Positions 1 to 8,044 of a stretch of DNA of 64,000 nt are shown here, piece by piece. The translations under genes and the position numbers were made by a program. The first letter of the stretch is position 1; every line of letters begins with the position of its first letter. The stretch is from Streptomyces sp. NBC_01788. GTDB lineage: Bacteria > Actinomycetota > Actinomycetes > Streptomycetales > Streptomycetaceae. The stretch covers positions 1,178,001-1,242,000 of the forward strand of contig NZ_CP109090.1 of the NCBI RefSeq assembly GCF_035917575.1. Reading direction: 5' to 3'. The notes below the pieces were generated by a model that saw only the letters and a list, made by a program, of their open reading frames with translations, ran no database searches and was not told where the DNA came from.

Positions 1-6
1 CCTGAT

Positions 7-1737
7 ATGGCCATGAGCTCCGACCTGCTGGAGTCCGCCCAGCGCGCGGTCCGGGCATACCGGCGCCTGCTCAGTCCCGATGTCGCGATCTTCCTGGACC
101 GCTCACCCGTCACCGAGCTGGCGGAACTTGGCGCGGAGCCCGTTCTGCCGCTGACCGTCGCCCCAGGTGGGAGTGCCACCCTCACCTGCGCACCCGTGAC
201 GGAGGACGGGCGGTGGGTGCGATGGCGGCTGACGGCGGAGATCGATTGTGCGGGGCACATCTGGCGGCCCTGGTGGGAACTCACGGTCACCGCCTCTACG
301 GGCTTCTCACTCTTCAGCCCTCACGCCGCACCGGTGCCCCAGCCCGTGCACAAGCTCTACCCCGACCACTATGCCCCAGGGGACCCGGACAGACAGCGGG
401 CCGCCGAATCGACGGCGGTGCGGTTCTTCGACCTGACCGGCCACACCTCGCAGGACGGCGAGGGATTGATGTCGATGCCGTCGCGGCCTGACCCGGACCC
501 GGAGCCGCCCGACGCCGCAAAGGCCATCCGGCGCGCCGCCGGCCTGGCGCGTGCCGGAGACCTTCACGGTGCCGCCGAGGCCTACCGGGCGGCGGCTGAG
601 GCAGGCAGCGGGCAGGCCGCCTATCTGCTGGGAAGGCTGTCACAGGACCGGGGAGACCACGACGGTGCGGTGCTCTGGTACGCGAAGGCTGCAGCCCGCC
701 GTGTCCCCGCCGCGTACAACAACCTCGGCATGCTCGCCCTGCTGCGCGGCGATATCGACACAGCCGAGCACTGGTACCGCCGGGCGATGGACGTCGGTGA
801 CTGGGCGGCGGCTGTGGGTCTTGGCGTCCTGCTGTCGCAGCGAGGGGACGAGGCACAGGCCGAGGAACTGTGGCGGCTCGCCGGCAATCAGGGCACTCCG
901 AACGCACATTACAACCTCGCGGTCCTCTACGAACGGCAGGGCAGGCTGCTCGAGGCCGAGGAACTCTTCACACGGGCCGCCGAGGCGGGTGACATACAGG
1001 CGGCCGTGCACGTCGGCTTCCGCTGCCACGAAACCGGCGATCGAACAGGGGCGAAGCGATGGTGGCGTAAGGCAGCCGACGCGGGCAGTGCGGATGGAAC
1101 CTTCTATCTGGGGTTGCTGCTCGTGGGTGTAGGGCAAGTCAGGCAAGGGGAGCAGTTGCTGGAGCGTGCCGCCGAACGTTTGGGCACGCCGGGACAGGGG
1201 GTCACACGGACGTCGGGGCCCGACGCGGCGAGCACCCACCGAACAGAAGAGACCGCCACGTCAGGTGAGGTCTACGCCGCGTACCACCTCGGGCTGCTCC
1301 ACTGGGGGCGGCACGACGTCGAAGCCGCTGTCGTGTGGTGGACCCGTGCCGCGGGGGCCGGCCACCCTGATGCCGTGTTCCGGCTGTGCGACCTGTACCT
1401 GAACGTACGAGGGGACCTCGCAGAGTGCCTGCGCTGGGCGTCCTTCGCGCTGGAGCTGGAGGGTGTGGAGGACGGTCAGCTGGAGTCTCTCGCAACGTGG
1501 ATGTGCGCGATCGCGGAACAGCTGGTCGAAACGGCAGGTGCGTACGAGCCTGACCCGGCGGCTGCCGCGGGAGCCTGCTTCGTGGCGGCCGGGGCATACC
1601 GGCGCCTTACCACCCACGATGATGCCTACCGTGCGGCATGGGAAGACAGCGTTCAGCGTCTGGCAAACCTGGCCGAGCGGTCCGGCTCGTGGCAAGCGCA
1701 GGTAATGGCTGCGAGTGCCGAGGCTGATTTCCAATAG
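7..1737 (+). CDS. Sel1-like / TPR repeat protein
   Basis: A 576-residue protein. The first ~150 residues show no repeats; from about residue 170 it consists of roughly 35-residue helical pairs with the small-residue pattern of Sel1/TPR repeats (for example AYNNLGMLALLRGD and AHYNLAVLYERQGR). Such solenoids act as protein-binding scaffolds; no catalytic motif is visible, so the role is unknown. In-frame ATGs lie at positions 7 and 13, and only six bases of the window precede them, so the true start could lie outside. No neighbour gives functional context. Confidence 0.75.
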   Translation: MAMSSDLLESAQRAVRAYRRLLSPDVAIFLDRSPVTELAELGAEPVLPLTVAPGGSATLTCAPVTEDGRWVRWRLTAEIDCAGHIWRPWWELTVTASTGFSLFSPHAAPVPQPVHKLYPDHYAPGDPDRQRAAESTAVRFFDLTGHTSQDGEGLMSMPSRPDPDPEPPDAAKAIRRAAGLARAGDLHGAAEAYRAAAEAGSGQAAYLLGRLSQDRGDHDGAVLWYAKAAARRVPAAYNNLGMLALLRGDIDTAEHWYRRAMDVGDWAAAVGLGVLLSQRGDEAQAEELWRLAGNQGTPNAHYNLAVLYERQGRLLEAEELFTRAAEAGDIQAAVHVGFRCHETGDRTGAKRWWRKAADAGSADGTFYLGLLLVGVGQVRQGEQLLERAAERLGTPGQGVTRTSGPDAASTHRTEETATSGEVYAAYHLGLLHWGRHDVEAAVVWWTRAAGAGHPDAVFRLCDLYLNVRGDLAECLRWASFALELEGVEDGQLESLATWMCAIAEQLVETAGAYEPDPAAAAGACFVAAGAYRRLTTHDDAYRAAWEDSVQRLANLAERSGSWQAQVMAASAEADFQ

Positions 1738-1918
1738 CAGGAGGAGGTGAACAGGTCGCCTGCGCCGTCGGCCTCGATCGCCGCCCGCACCTCGTTGAGC
1801 AGTTCCTCGCCGATGCGCTCGATTGCCCGGTACAGCAACCGCAACGCGGGGAGTTGAAGAACTGGGTGACCGCCCGGCGGGGCATTTACCGCATCCGTCA
1901 CCCCGGGAATGATCCCGA

Positions 1919-2341
1919 TCAGCCGAGGAAGCTCAGCCGCACCTGCCGGTTCGGATTGTCCTTGTTCGTGTCCACCAGGCACACCGACTGCCATGTGCCC
2001 AGTTCCAGTCGGCCGCCGAGGACCGGGACCGTCGCGTGCGGCGGCACGATGGCCGGCAGGACGTGGTCGCGGCCGTGGCCGGGGCTGCCGTGGCGGTGCT
2101 GCCAGCGGTCGTCGGCGGGCAGCAAGGTGTGCAGGGCGGCGAGGAGGTCGTCGTCGCTGCCCGAGCCGGTCTCGATGATCGCGATGCCGGCGGTGGCGTG
2201 CGGCACGAACAGGTTCAGCAGGCCGTCCCGGCCGGCCGCGGTCTCCTGGAGGAAGGCCTCGCAGTCACGGGTGAGGTCGACGACCGTCTCCCGGGAACCG
2301 GAGGCCACGTTCAGCACTCGGGTGGTGAAGGCAGGTGACAT
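1919..2341 (-). CDS. YjbQ/UPF0047 family protein
   Basis: A 140-residue protein matching the YjbQ (UPF0047) family along its whole length. Visible hallmarks are FVPHATAGIAI, RHGSPGHGRDHVLPA and LELGTWQSVCLVD; the conserved His, Glu and Asp residues belong to the family's putative metal site. Members have been reported to have weak thiamine-phosphate synthase activity, but their physiological role is unsettled. The ATG at 2341 was chosen because an AGGAGG sits about nine bases upstream; the in-frame ATG at 2350 directly abuts that site. The gene is divergent from the flavoprotein at 2402. Confidence 0.85.
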   Translation of the reverse strand: MSPAFTTRVLNVASGSRETVVDLTRDCEAFLQETAAGRDGLLNLFVPHATAGIAIIETGSGSDDDLLAALHTLLPADDRWQHRHGSPGHGRDHVLPAIVPPHATVPVLGGRLELGTWQSVCLVDTNKDNPNRQVRLSFLG

Positions 2342-2401
2342 GTCCTCCATCCTCCTCGATCCCCGGGGAAGATCGGCGCATCCGGCGCGGTTGGGAGGAA
2401 C

Positions 2402-3481
2402 GTGAACACCCTTCGTGAGGTCGACGTGGTCGTCGTGGGCGCCGGTCAGGCAGGTCTGTCCAGCGCCTATCACCTGCGACGCACCGGCTTCGAGCCGGAC
2501 CGCGACTTCGTCGTCCTCGACCGCCCCGCGGGTCCGGGCGGTGCCTGGCAGTTCCGGTGGCCGTCACTGACGTACGGCAAGGTGCACGGGATGCACGCGC
2601 TGCCGGGGATGGAGCTGACCGGCGCCGATCCCGCGCGACCGTCGTCGGAGGTCGTCGCCGCGTACTTCGCCGACTACGAAGGCGCCTTCGACCTGCGGGT
2701 GCGGCGGCCCGTGGAAGTCACCGCGGTCAGGGAGGGACCCGGCGGGCGGCTGCTCGTCGAGACCTCCGACGGCACCTGGGCGACGCGGGCGCTCATCAAC
2801 GCGACCGGAACCTGGGACCAGCCGTTCTGGCCGCGGTACCCGGGTCAGGAGACCTTCCGCGGGCGGCAGTTGCACACCGCGCAGTACGCCGGTCCCGAGG
2901 ACTTCACCGGACAGCGCGTGGTCGTGGTGGGCGGCGGCGCGTCCGGCACCCAGCACCTGCTGGAGATCGCCCCGTACGCGGCCGCCACGACCTGGGTGAC
3001 CCGACGGCCGCCGGTCTTCCGCGACGGCCCGTTCGACGAGGACGCGGGGCGTACGGCGGTGGCCCTGGTCGAGGAGCGGGTCCGGCAGGGGCTGCCGCCC
3101 AGGAGTGTCGTCTCGGTGACGGGACTTCCGCTGAACGACGCCGTCCGGCAGGGGCTGCAGGACGGCGCCCTGGACCGGCGGCCGATGTTCGACCGGATCA
3201 CCCCCGACGGGGTGTGGTGGGCGGACGGGCAGCGGGTGACGGCCGACGTCATCCTCTGGGCGACCGGGTTCCGGGCCTCGCTGCGCCATCTGACGCCGCT
3301 CGGGCTGCGCGAACCGGGTGGCGGCATCCGGGTGGACGGCACCCGGGCGGTCGCCGATCCCCGGATCCACCTGGTCGGCTACGGTCCTTCGGCCAGCACG
3401 ATCGGCGCCAACCGGGCCGGCCGCGCCGCCGTCCGGGACATCAGGCGCCTGCTGGAGGAGAAGCCGGCCGCCGCGGCGTGA
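2402..3481 (+). CDS. FAD-dependent NAD(P)-binding monooxygenase-like oxidoreductase
   Basis: A 359-residue two-dinucleotide-domain flavoprotein. The FAD-binding GAGQAG motif is near residue 13 and a second Rossmann motif, GGGASG, is near residue 180. Between them lies FRGRQLHTAQY, which fits the FxGxxxHxxxY fingerprint of flavin-containing and Baeyer-Villiger monooxygenases; LWATGF near the C-terminus is the usual ATG motif. It probably uses NADPH and O2 to oxygenate a small molecule; the substrate cannot be told. The GTG start has a GGGAGGAAC ribosome site just upstream. The gene converges on the MltG-like gene. Confidence 0.8.
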   Translation: MNTLREVDVVVVGAGQAGLSSAYHLRRTGFEPDRDFVVLDRPAGPGGAWQFRWPSLTYGKVHGMHALPGMELTGADPARPSSEVVAAYFADYEGAFDLRVRRPVEVTAVREGPGGRLLVETSDGTWATRALINATGTWDQPFWPRYPGQETFRGRQLHTAQYAGPEDFTGQRVVVVGGGASGTQHLLEIAPYAAATTWVTRRPPVFRDGPFDEDAGRTAVALVEERVRQGLPPRSVVSVTGLPLNDAVRQGLQDGALDRRPMFDRITPDGVWWADGQRVTADVILWATGFRASLRHLTPLGLREPGGGIRVDGTRAVADPRIHLVGYGPSASTIGANRAGRAAVRDIRRLLEEKPAAAA

Positions 3482-3532
3482 CCAGTGCGAGCCGCCGCCG
3501 CGTGAGCGGCGTCCGCCGTGGCCGGGAACGGC

Positions 3533-4381
3533 TCACTTCGCGGACTGCTGAGCGCTGCCCCTCAGGCGGGCGTTGAACTCCGCCACATTGCGCTGGTGCT
3601 CGGAGTAGTCGGCGGTGAAGCGCGTGTCGCCCGGCTTGACGGTGACGAAGTACAGCCAGTCGCCCTGGGCGGGGTTGGCCACGGCGCGCATGGCCTCCTC
3701 GCCCGGATTGTCGATGGGCGTCGGTGGCAGCCCCATGCGCTGGTAGGAGTTGTAGGGGCTGTCCAGCCGGGTGTCCTCCGTGGTCATCCGGACCGTGCTG
3801 CGGTTGAGGGCGTAGTTGAGGGTGGAGTCCATCTGCAGCGGCATGCCGCGCTCCAGCCGGTTGAAGACGACGCGGGCCACCTTGTTCATGTCGGCCTTCG
3901 AGGCGGCTTCGGCCTGGACGATGCTCGCGATGGTGATCGCCTGGTACAGGTTCATGGAGTTGCGCTGAGGCCCGGCGGCGACCGGGGCCGCGTTGAACCT
4001 CTTGTTCGCGGTGTCGACCATGTAGGACAGCAGGGACTGCGGGGTGCTCTTCTCGTCAAGGGGATACGTCGCCGGGAAGAGGTAGCCCTCCGGGTTGCCC
4101 TCGGCGGAGTTCGGCAGGTCCAGGTGGGCGCCGGGGATCGACTGCTTCGTGGTGCCGGGGGCCAGGGCGAGGGCCTTGTCGATGGCGGCGTAGACCTGGC
4201 CGGACCGCCAGCCCTCGGGGATCACCAGTGTGCGGGGTCGTGCCGGGGTGTCGTCGTGGTGCAGCGTCAGCAGCGGCACCGCCACGGCGGTGCCGGCCAG
4301 TGCGGCCCCGGTCAGGACCAGGACCAGACGTCCCCGGCGTGTCAGTCGGGTCGTTCTCCGTGACGGAGTGTTCCTCTGCAT
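3533..4381 (-). CDS. MltG-like endolytic transglycosylase
   Basis: A 282-residue membrane-anchored protein of the YceG/MltG family, which cleaves nascent glycan strands during peptidoglycan synthesis. A basic N-terminus and one transmembrane segment (GRLVLVLTGAALAGTAVAV) precede the catalytic domain. Recognisable are ASIVQAEA with the presumed catalytic Glu, VFNRLERGMPLQMDSTLNYAL, MGLPPTPIDNPG and WLYFV. It is shorter than typical MltG, largely lacking the LysM-like N-terminal part, as is common for second copies in Streptomyces. The ATG at 4381 directly precedes the basic stretch; an earlier in-frame start at 4420 would add 13 residues. It follows the ABC exporter gene on the same strand by 43 bp. 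Confidence 0.85.
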   Translation of the reverse strand: MQRNTPSRRTTRLTRRGRLVLVLTGAALAGTAVAVPLLTLHHDDTPARPRTLVIPEGWRSGQVYAAIDKALALAPGTTKQSIPGAHLDLPNSAEGNPEGYLFPATYPLDEKSTPQSLLSYMVDTANKRFNAAPVAAGPQRNSMNLYQAITIASIVQAEAASKADMNKVARVVFNRLERGMPLQMDSTLNYALNRSTVRMTTEDTRLDSPYNSYQRMGLPPTPIDNPGEEAMRAVANPAQGDWLYFVTVKPGDTRFTADYSEHQRNVAEFNARLRGSAQQSAK

Positions 4382-4424
4382 GCGGGCACGGTAACCCCCA
4401 AAGAACCGTAAACCCGGCATATCG

Positions 4425-6245
4425 TCAGCTTGTCGGCTCCAGTTGCGTTGCCGGCTCCAGTTGTGCGTCCCGGCGGACCAGGGCGGCGTAGCGTCCGTCG
4501 CGCTCCAGCAGCTCCTGGTGCGTGCCGCGTTCGGCGGGCCGCCCGGAGTCGAGGACCACGATCTGGTCGGCGCCGCGGACGGTGGACAGACGGTGCGCGA
4601 TGGTCAGGGTCGTCCTGTTGGCGGACAGGGCGTCGATGGCCTCCTGCACGGCGGCCTCCGTACGGGTGTCCAGGGCGCTGGTGGCCTCGTCGAGGATGAG
4701 GACCGGCGGGTCGCGCAGGATGGTCCGGGCGATGGCCAGGCGTTGCTTCTCACCGCCGGAGAAGCGGTGGCCGCGCTCGCCGACGACCGTGTCGTAGCCG
4801 TCGGGCAGGGCCGCGATGTGGTCGTGGATCTGCGCCGCCCTCGCCGCCGCACGCAGCTCCTCGTCGGTGGCGTCCGGCTTGGCGAAGCGCAGGTTCTCGG
4901 CGACCGAGGCGTGGAAGAGGTACGTCTCCTGGGAGACGACTCCGACCGCGCGGGCGAGGGTGTCGAAGTCGAGGTCGCGCACGTCGACGCCGTCGATGGT
5001 GACGCGTCCGCCCGTGACGTCGTACAGCCGGGGCACCAGGTAGCCGAGCGTGGACTTGCCGGCGCCGGTCGGGCCGACAATCGCGAGGCTGCTGCCCGCG
5101 GGCACGGTGACGTCGATGTCCTCCAGGATCGGGCCGCTCTTGTCGTCGTAGCGGAAGTCGACGTCCTCGAAGCGGACCTCGCCCTTCACCTGATCGAGAT
5201 GGACCGGCCGCTCGCGCTCGGTGATGTCGATCGGCAGGTCCAGGTACTCGAATATGCGCTGGAACAGCGCGAGCGAGGTCTGGATCTGCACACCGGTGGA
5301 CAGCAGGCTGACGGTCGGCCGGAACAGGCCCTGCTGGAGCGAGACGAAGGCGACGATCGTACCGATGGACACCTGCGGTCCGCCGAACTGGAGGGCGACA
5401 CCCGCGGTCCAGTAGATGACGGCGGGCAGGGCGGCCATGACGATCGTAATGACGGCCATGCGCCAGCGCCCGGCCATGTTCGACCTCACCTCGAGGTCGA
5501 CCAGGCCTTCCGACTCCGCGGCGAAGGACTCGGTCAGCGAGGCCGAGCGGCCCATCGTGCGGCCGAGCAGGATGCCGCTGACGGAGAGGGATTCGGTGAC
5601 CGTGGCCGCGATCGCGGCCATCTGCTTCTGCCGCTGAGTGGTGATCTTCTTGCGCTCGTTGCCGACGCGGCGGCTGATCCACACGAACACCGGGAGCAGC
5701 AGCAGTGAGACGACCGTGAGCCGCCAGTCGAGGGCGACCATCGCGACGATCGTGGCGACGACGCTGGTGACATTGGAGACCAGCGAGGTGGCGGTGGACG
5801 TGACGGTGGCCTGCATGCCGCCGATGTCGTTGGCGATGCGGGACTGCACCTCGCCGGTGCGGGTCCGGGTGAAGAAGGCCAGGGACATGCGCTGGAGCCG
5901 CCCGTAGACGGCGGTGCGCAGATCGTGCATGACGCGCTGGCCGACGGTCGTGGAGATCAGCGTCTGCAGCACGCCGAAGACGCTCGTGAGGACGGCGCTG
6001 AGGATCATGCCGAGCGCGAGCAGGCTCAGCAGGCCGGTGCGGCCCTGCGGGATCGCGACGTCCAGGATCTCCTTCAGCAGGAAGGGCGTGGCGACGGAGA
6101 CCAGCGAGGCGGCTCCCACCAGCAGGCCCACGATCGCCAGACGGCCCCGATAGGGGCGGAAGAGGCGCAGGATCCTGCGGACCTGCCGCGGCTGCTCCCT
6201 GGCGTCGGCCGGTGGGGTCCAGAGGGGTTGATGGTCGGGATGCAT
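4425..6245 (-). CDS. ABC exporter, fused permease and ATPase
   Basis: A 606-residue half-transporter of the ABCB (MDR/lipid exporter) type. An N-terminal six-helix membrane domain (residues ~30-320) is followed by a complete ATPase domain with Walker A GPTGAGKST, Q-loop SQETYLF, signature FSGGEKQR, Walker B VLILDEATSA and the switch His in IAHRLS. All catalytic residues are present, so it can act as a homodimer exporting a drug or lipid. An AGGAG lies three to four bases before the start. It is transcribed divergently from the MarR gene at 6363, which is the obvious candidate regulator. Confidence 0.92.
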   Translation of the reverse strand: MHPDHQPLWTPPADAREQPRQVRRILRLFRPYRGRLAIVGLLVGAASLVSVATPFLLKEILDVAIPQGRTGLLSLLALGMILSAVLTSVFGVLQTLISTTVGQRVMHDLRTAVYGRLQRMSLAFFTRTRTGEVQSRIANDIGGMQATVTSTATSLVSNVTSVVATIVAMVALDWRLTVVSLLLLPVFVWISRRVGNERKKITTQRQKQMAAIAATVTESLSVSGILLGRTMGRSASLTESFAAESEGLVDLEVRSNMAGRWRMAVITIVMAALPAVIYWTAGVALQFGGPQVSIGTIVAFVSLQQGLFRPTVSLLSTGVQIQTSLALFQRIFEYLDLPIDITERERPVHLDQVKGEVRFEDVDFRYDDKSGPILEDIDVTVPAGSSLAIVGPTGAGKSTLGYLVPRLYDVTGGRVTIDGVDVRDLDFDTLARAVGVVSQETYLFHASVAENLRFAKPDATDEELRAAARAAQIHDHIAALPDGYDTVVGERGHRFSGGEKQRLAIARTILRDPPVLILDEATSALDTRTEAAVQEAIDALSANRTTLTIAHRLSTVRGADQIVVLDSGRPAERGTHQELLERDGRYAALVRRDAQLEPATQLEPTS

Positions 6246-6324
6246 GGGCTCCTACGGGTGTGAGTGGGTGCCGGACCGCTGGTGCGACCTGGCGGTGGAC
6301 ATCCGAGCCTAGCTCACTGTTACC

Positions 6325-6330
6325 TATACT
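6325..6330 (+). promoter_or_regulatory. Candidate -10 element (TATACT) of the marR promoter
   Basis: TATACT lies in the short AT-richer stretch between the divergent ABC exporter and MarR genes, 32 bases before the MarR ATG. Nearby ACAAT (6332-6336) and ATTGT (6352-6356) form a loosely spaced inverted repeat that could be part of an operator. This is inference from position and composition only. Confidence 0.4.
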
Positions 6331-6362
6331 CACAATGAACGAGGTCCTGATATTGTTCCCGC

Positions 6363-6818
6363 ATGACCTCCCCCGACGCCGACGGTCTCCTCGCCGACCA
6401 ACTGCTGCGGCTCACCCGCCGGCTGCACCGCATCCAGAAGCGGCACCTCGAAGAGCGCGCCCTCGGCATCACGCCGGCCCAGTCGCGGCTGCTGCGTACG
6501 CTGGCGCACTTCGGCGAGCCGCCCCGCATGGCGGATCTCGCCAAGTCGCTGGAGGTCGTGCCCCGAGCGGTGACCACACTGGTGGACGGCCTCGAAGCGA
6601 ACGGCAAGGTGCGCCGGGCCCCCGATCCGGCCAATCGCCGGGTCATCCGCATCGAGCTCACCGACGACGGGCGCACGGCCCTGCGAGAGCTGCACCGCGC
6701 CCGCCGGGCCGCGGCGGAGGAGATCCTGGCGCCCCTGACGGGCGAGCAGCGCGAGACGCTCGGTGGACTGCTGGATACGCTGGTGGGCACGGTGCCTGCC
6801 CAGGGGCGCGGCTGCTGA
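6363..6818 (+). CDS. MarR family transcriptional regulator
   Basis: A 151-residue winged-helix regulator. The recognition region (PRMADLAKSLEVVPRAVT) and the wing (RRAPDPANRRVIRIELTDDG) are typical of MarR, including the DxxDxR-like turn. It sits divergently next to a drug/lipid ABC exporter, the classical arrangement in which MarR represses the exporter and itself until a ligand binds. No strong Shine-Dalgarno precedes the ATG (GAGG is 18 bases away), so the transcript may have a very short leader. Confidence 0.9.
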   Translation: MTSPDADGLLADQLLRLTRRLHRIQKRHLEERALGITPAQSRLLRTLAHFGEPPRMADLAKSLEVVPRAVTTLVDGLEANGKVRRAPDPANRRVIRIELTDDGRTALRELHRARRAAAEEILAPLTGEQRETLGGLLDTLVGTVPAQGRGC

Positions 6819-7001
6819 ACCGTACCTTCGGCACGTCAGCGCCGGTCCGTAAGCGCTGCGCCAACGCCGGGGCTAGCACGGCGCGTTGACACCGGTCCGA
6901 GCACCACGGGTTGACGCGGGAGAGAGTGCGGGGCGGATTGCGCGCACGGCGCGGGCTGGAGCACACGCGCCCCTTCGCCGGCCACCCGGCCGATGCGGCG
7001 G

Positions 7002-7754
7002 CTACAACCGCAGATTGGCCTTGTCCCCCATGACGATGACGGGCTTGTCCTTCGGATCGAGCCTGCGGAGCAGGTACTCCATCGCGGACTCCGGAACACT
7101 CACGCATCCCAGCGTGCCGTCACCGTGGTCCAGGTGCAGCCATATGCCGCCACCCTTGCTCTGGCCCAGCGGACGGGTCGGGTCGTCCGGGCGGGTGCCA
7201 CGCAGACGGTTGTAGTCGATGGCGATGACGTAGTCGAAGTCATGCCAGTGCGCTTCCTCCCAGTAGAAGGGGGAGATGAAGGCATCCTCGTCCTGCGTGT
7301 ACGGAAGCCGGGTGCCCGGGTCGTCGAGGACACCGCCGGCGTCGGAGAGGGTGAACACTCCGACCGGGCTGCGCTCGTCGTTCTCCCGGTGCTCGATCGC
7401 CCAGCCGCGCTTGCCGTTGTGGGCCGGCCAACTCATCTGCGGCTCCCACTTGGCGCCATGCTTCTCGTAGAGCACGAGCGTGGAGTCGGGGGAGGTCTTG
7501 TCGTCGCCGAAGACCGCCACTATCTGCCGTGCGCCAACGGGTATCCGCTGCCACATGCGGTCCCCGATCCCCGGAACCCGGGACTGCACCACGGGCGGGC
7601 TGGGCCGGGCGGTCCCTGTCGGGCCGCCCGGTCTGGGTATGTCGCCGTAATGGTGGACCTGATCCGGCGTTCCGCCGCACGCGGCCACCGCCGCCAGAAA
7701 GAAACCACAGGTCGCCGCAGCGACCATCGCACGCCTTGCACCGCGAGTCTGCAT
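7002..7754 (-). CDS. L,D-transpeptidase (YkuD) lipoprotein
   Basis: A 250-residue secreted protein. The N-terminus carries a signal peptide ending in a lipobox (AAVAAC). The C-terminal half is a YkuD-type domain with IWLHLD followed by GTLGCVSVPE, providing the catalytic His and Cys. Such enzymes form 3-3 peptidoglycan cross-links or attach proteins to the wall. The variant spacing resembles the L,D-transpeptidase-like group that handles substrates other than canonical peptides, so cross-linking activity is not certain. The ATG at 7754 is preferred over a start at 7805 because it opens directly on the basic region of the signal. Confidence 0.8.
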   Translation of the reverse strand: MQTRGARRAMVAAATCGFFLAAVAACGGTPDQVHHYGDIPRPGGPTGTARPSPPVVQSRVPGIGDRMWQRIPVGARQIVAVFGDDKTSPDSTLVLYEKHGAKWEPQMSWPAHNGKRGWAIEHRENDERSPVGVFTLSDAGGVLDDPGTRLPYTQDEDAFISPFYWEEAHWHDFDYVIAIDYNRLRGTRPDDPTRPLGQSKGGGIWLHLDHGDGTLGCVSVPESAMEYLLRRLDPKDKPVIVMGDKANLRL

Positions 7755-8044
7755 GTCCTCATCTTGACCAGGAGGCACGACGTGATCTAGTCGAGATTGG
7801 TCCAAATAGCCTTATCTCCTTTCTATTAGGGCATTGCACTCTTCGACTCCTGGTCAGAGACCCTTGGCGCGAAGGCCGAAGCACGGCAGTTCCGGACATC
7901 CGAGATCTCGGCAGCGAAACGACCAATCCCGAACCCTCGTACGGAAAACCGCTTGCCCTCGACCGCTTCGCGACGCCAGGCTGTCACGGCTCGCCCGCCG
8001 CCCGGGGGCAGCGCTCCGCCACTGACACGAGCCACTGGGACGTC

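Noticed and set aside
1738..1900. Minus-strand segment LLYRAIERIGEELLNEVRAA that looks helical and protein-like.
   Set aside because: No start with a ribosome site, no family recognised, and it is too short to separate from composition bias.
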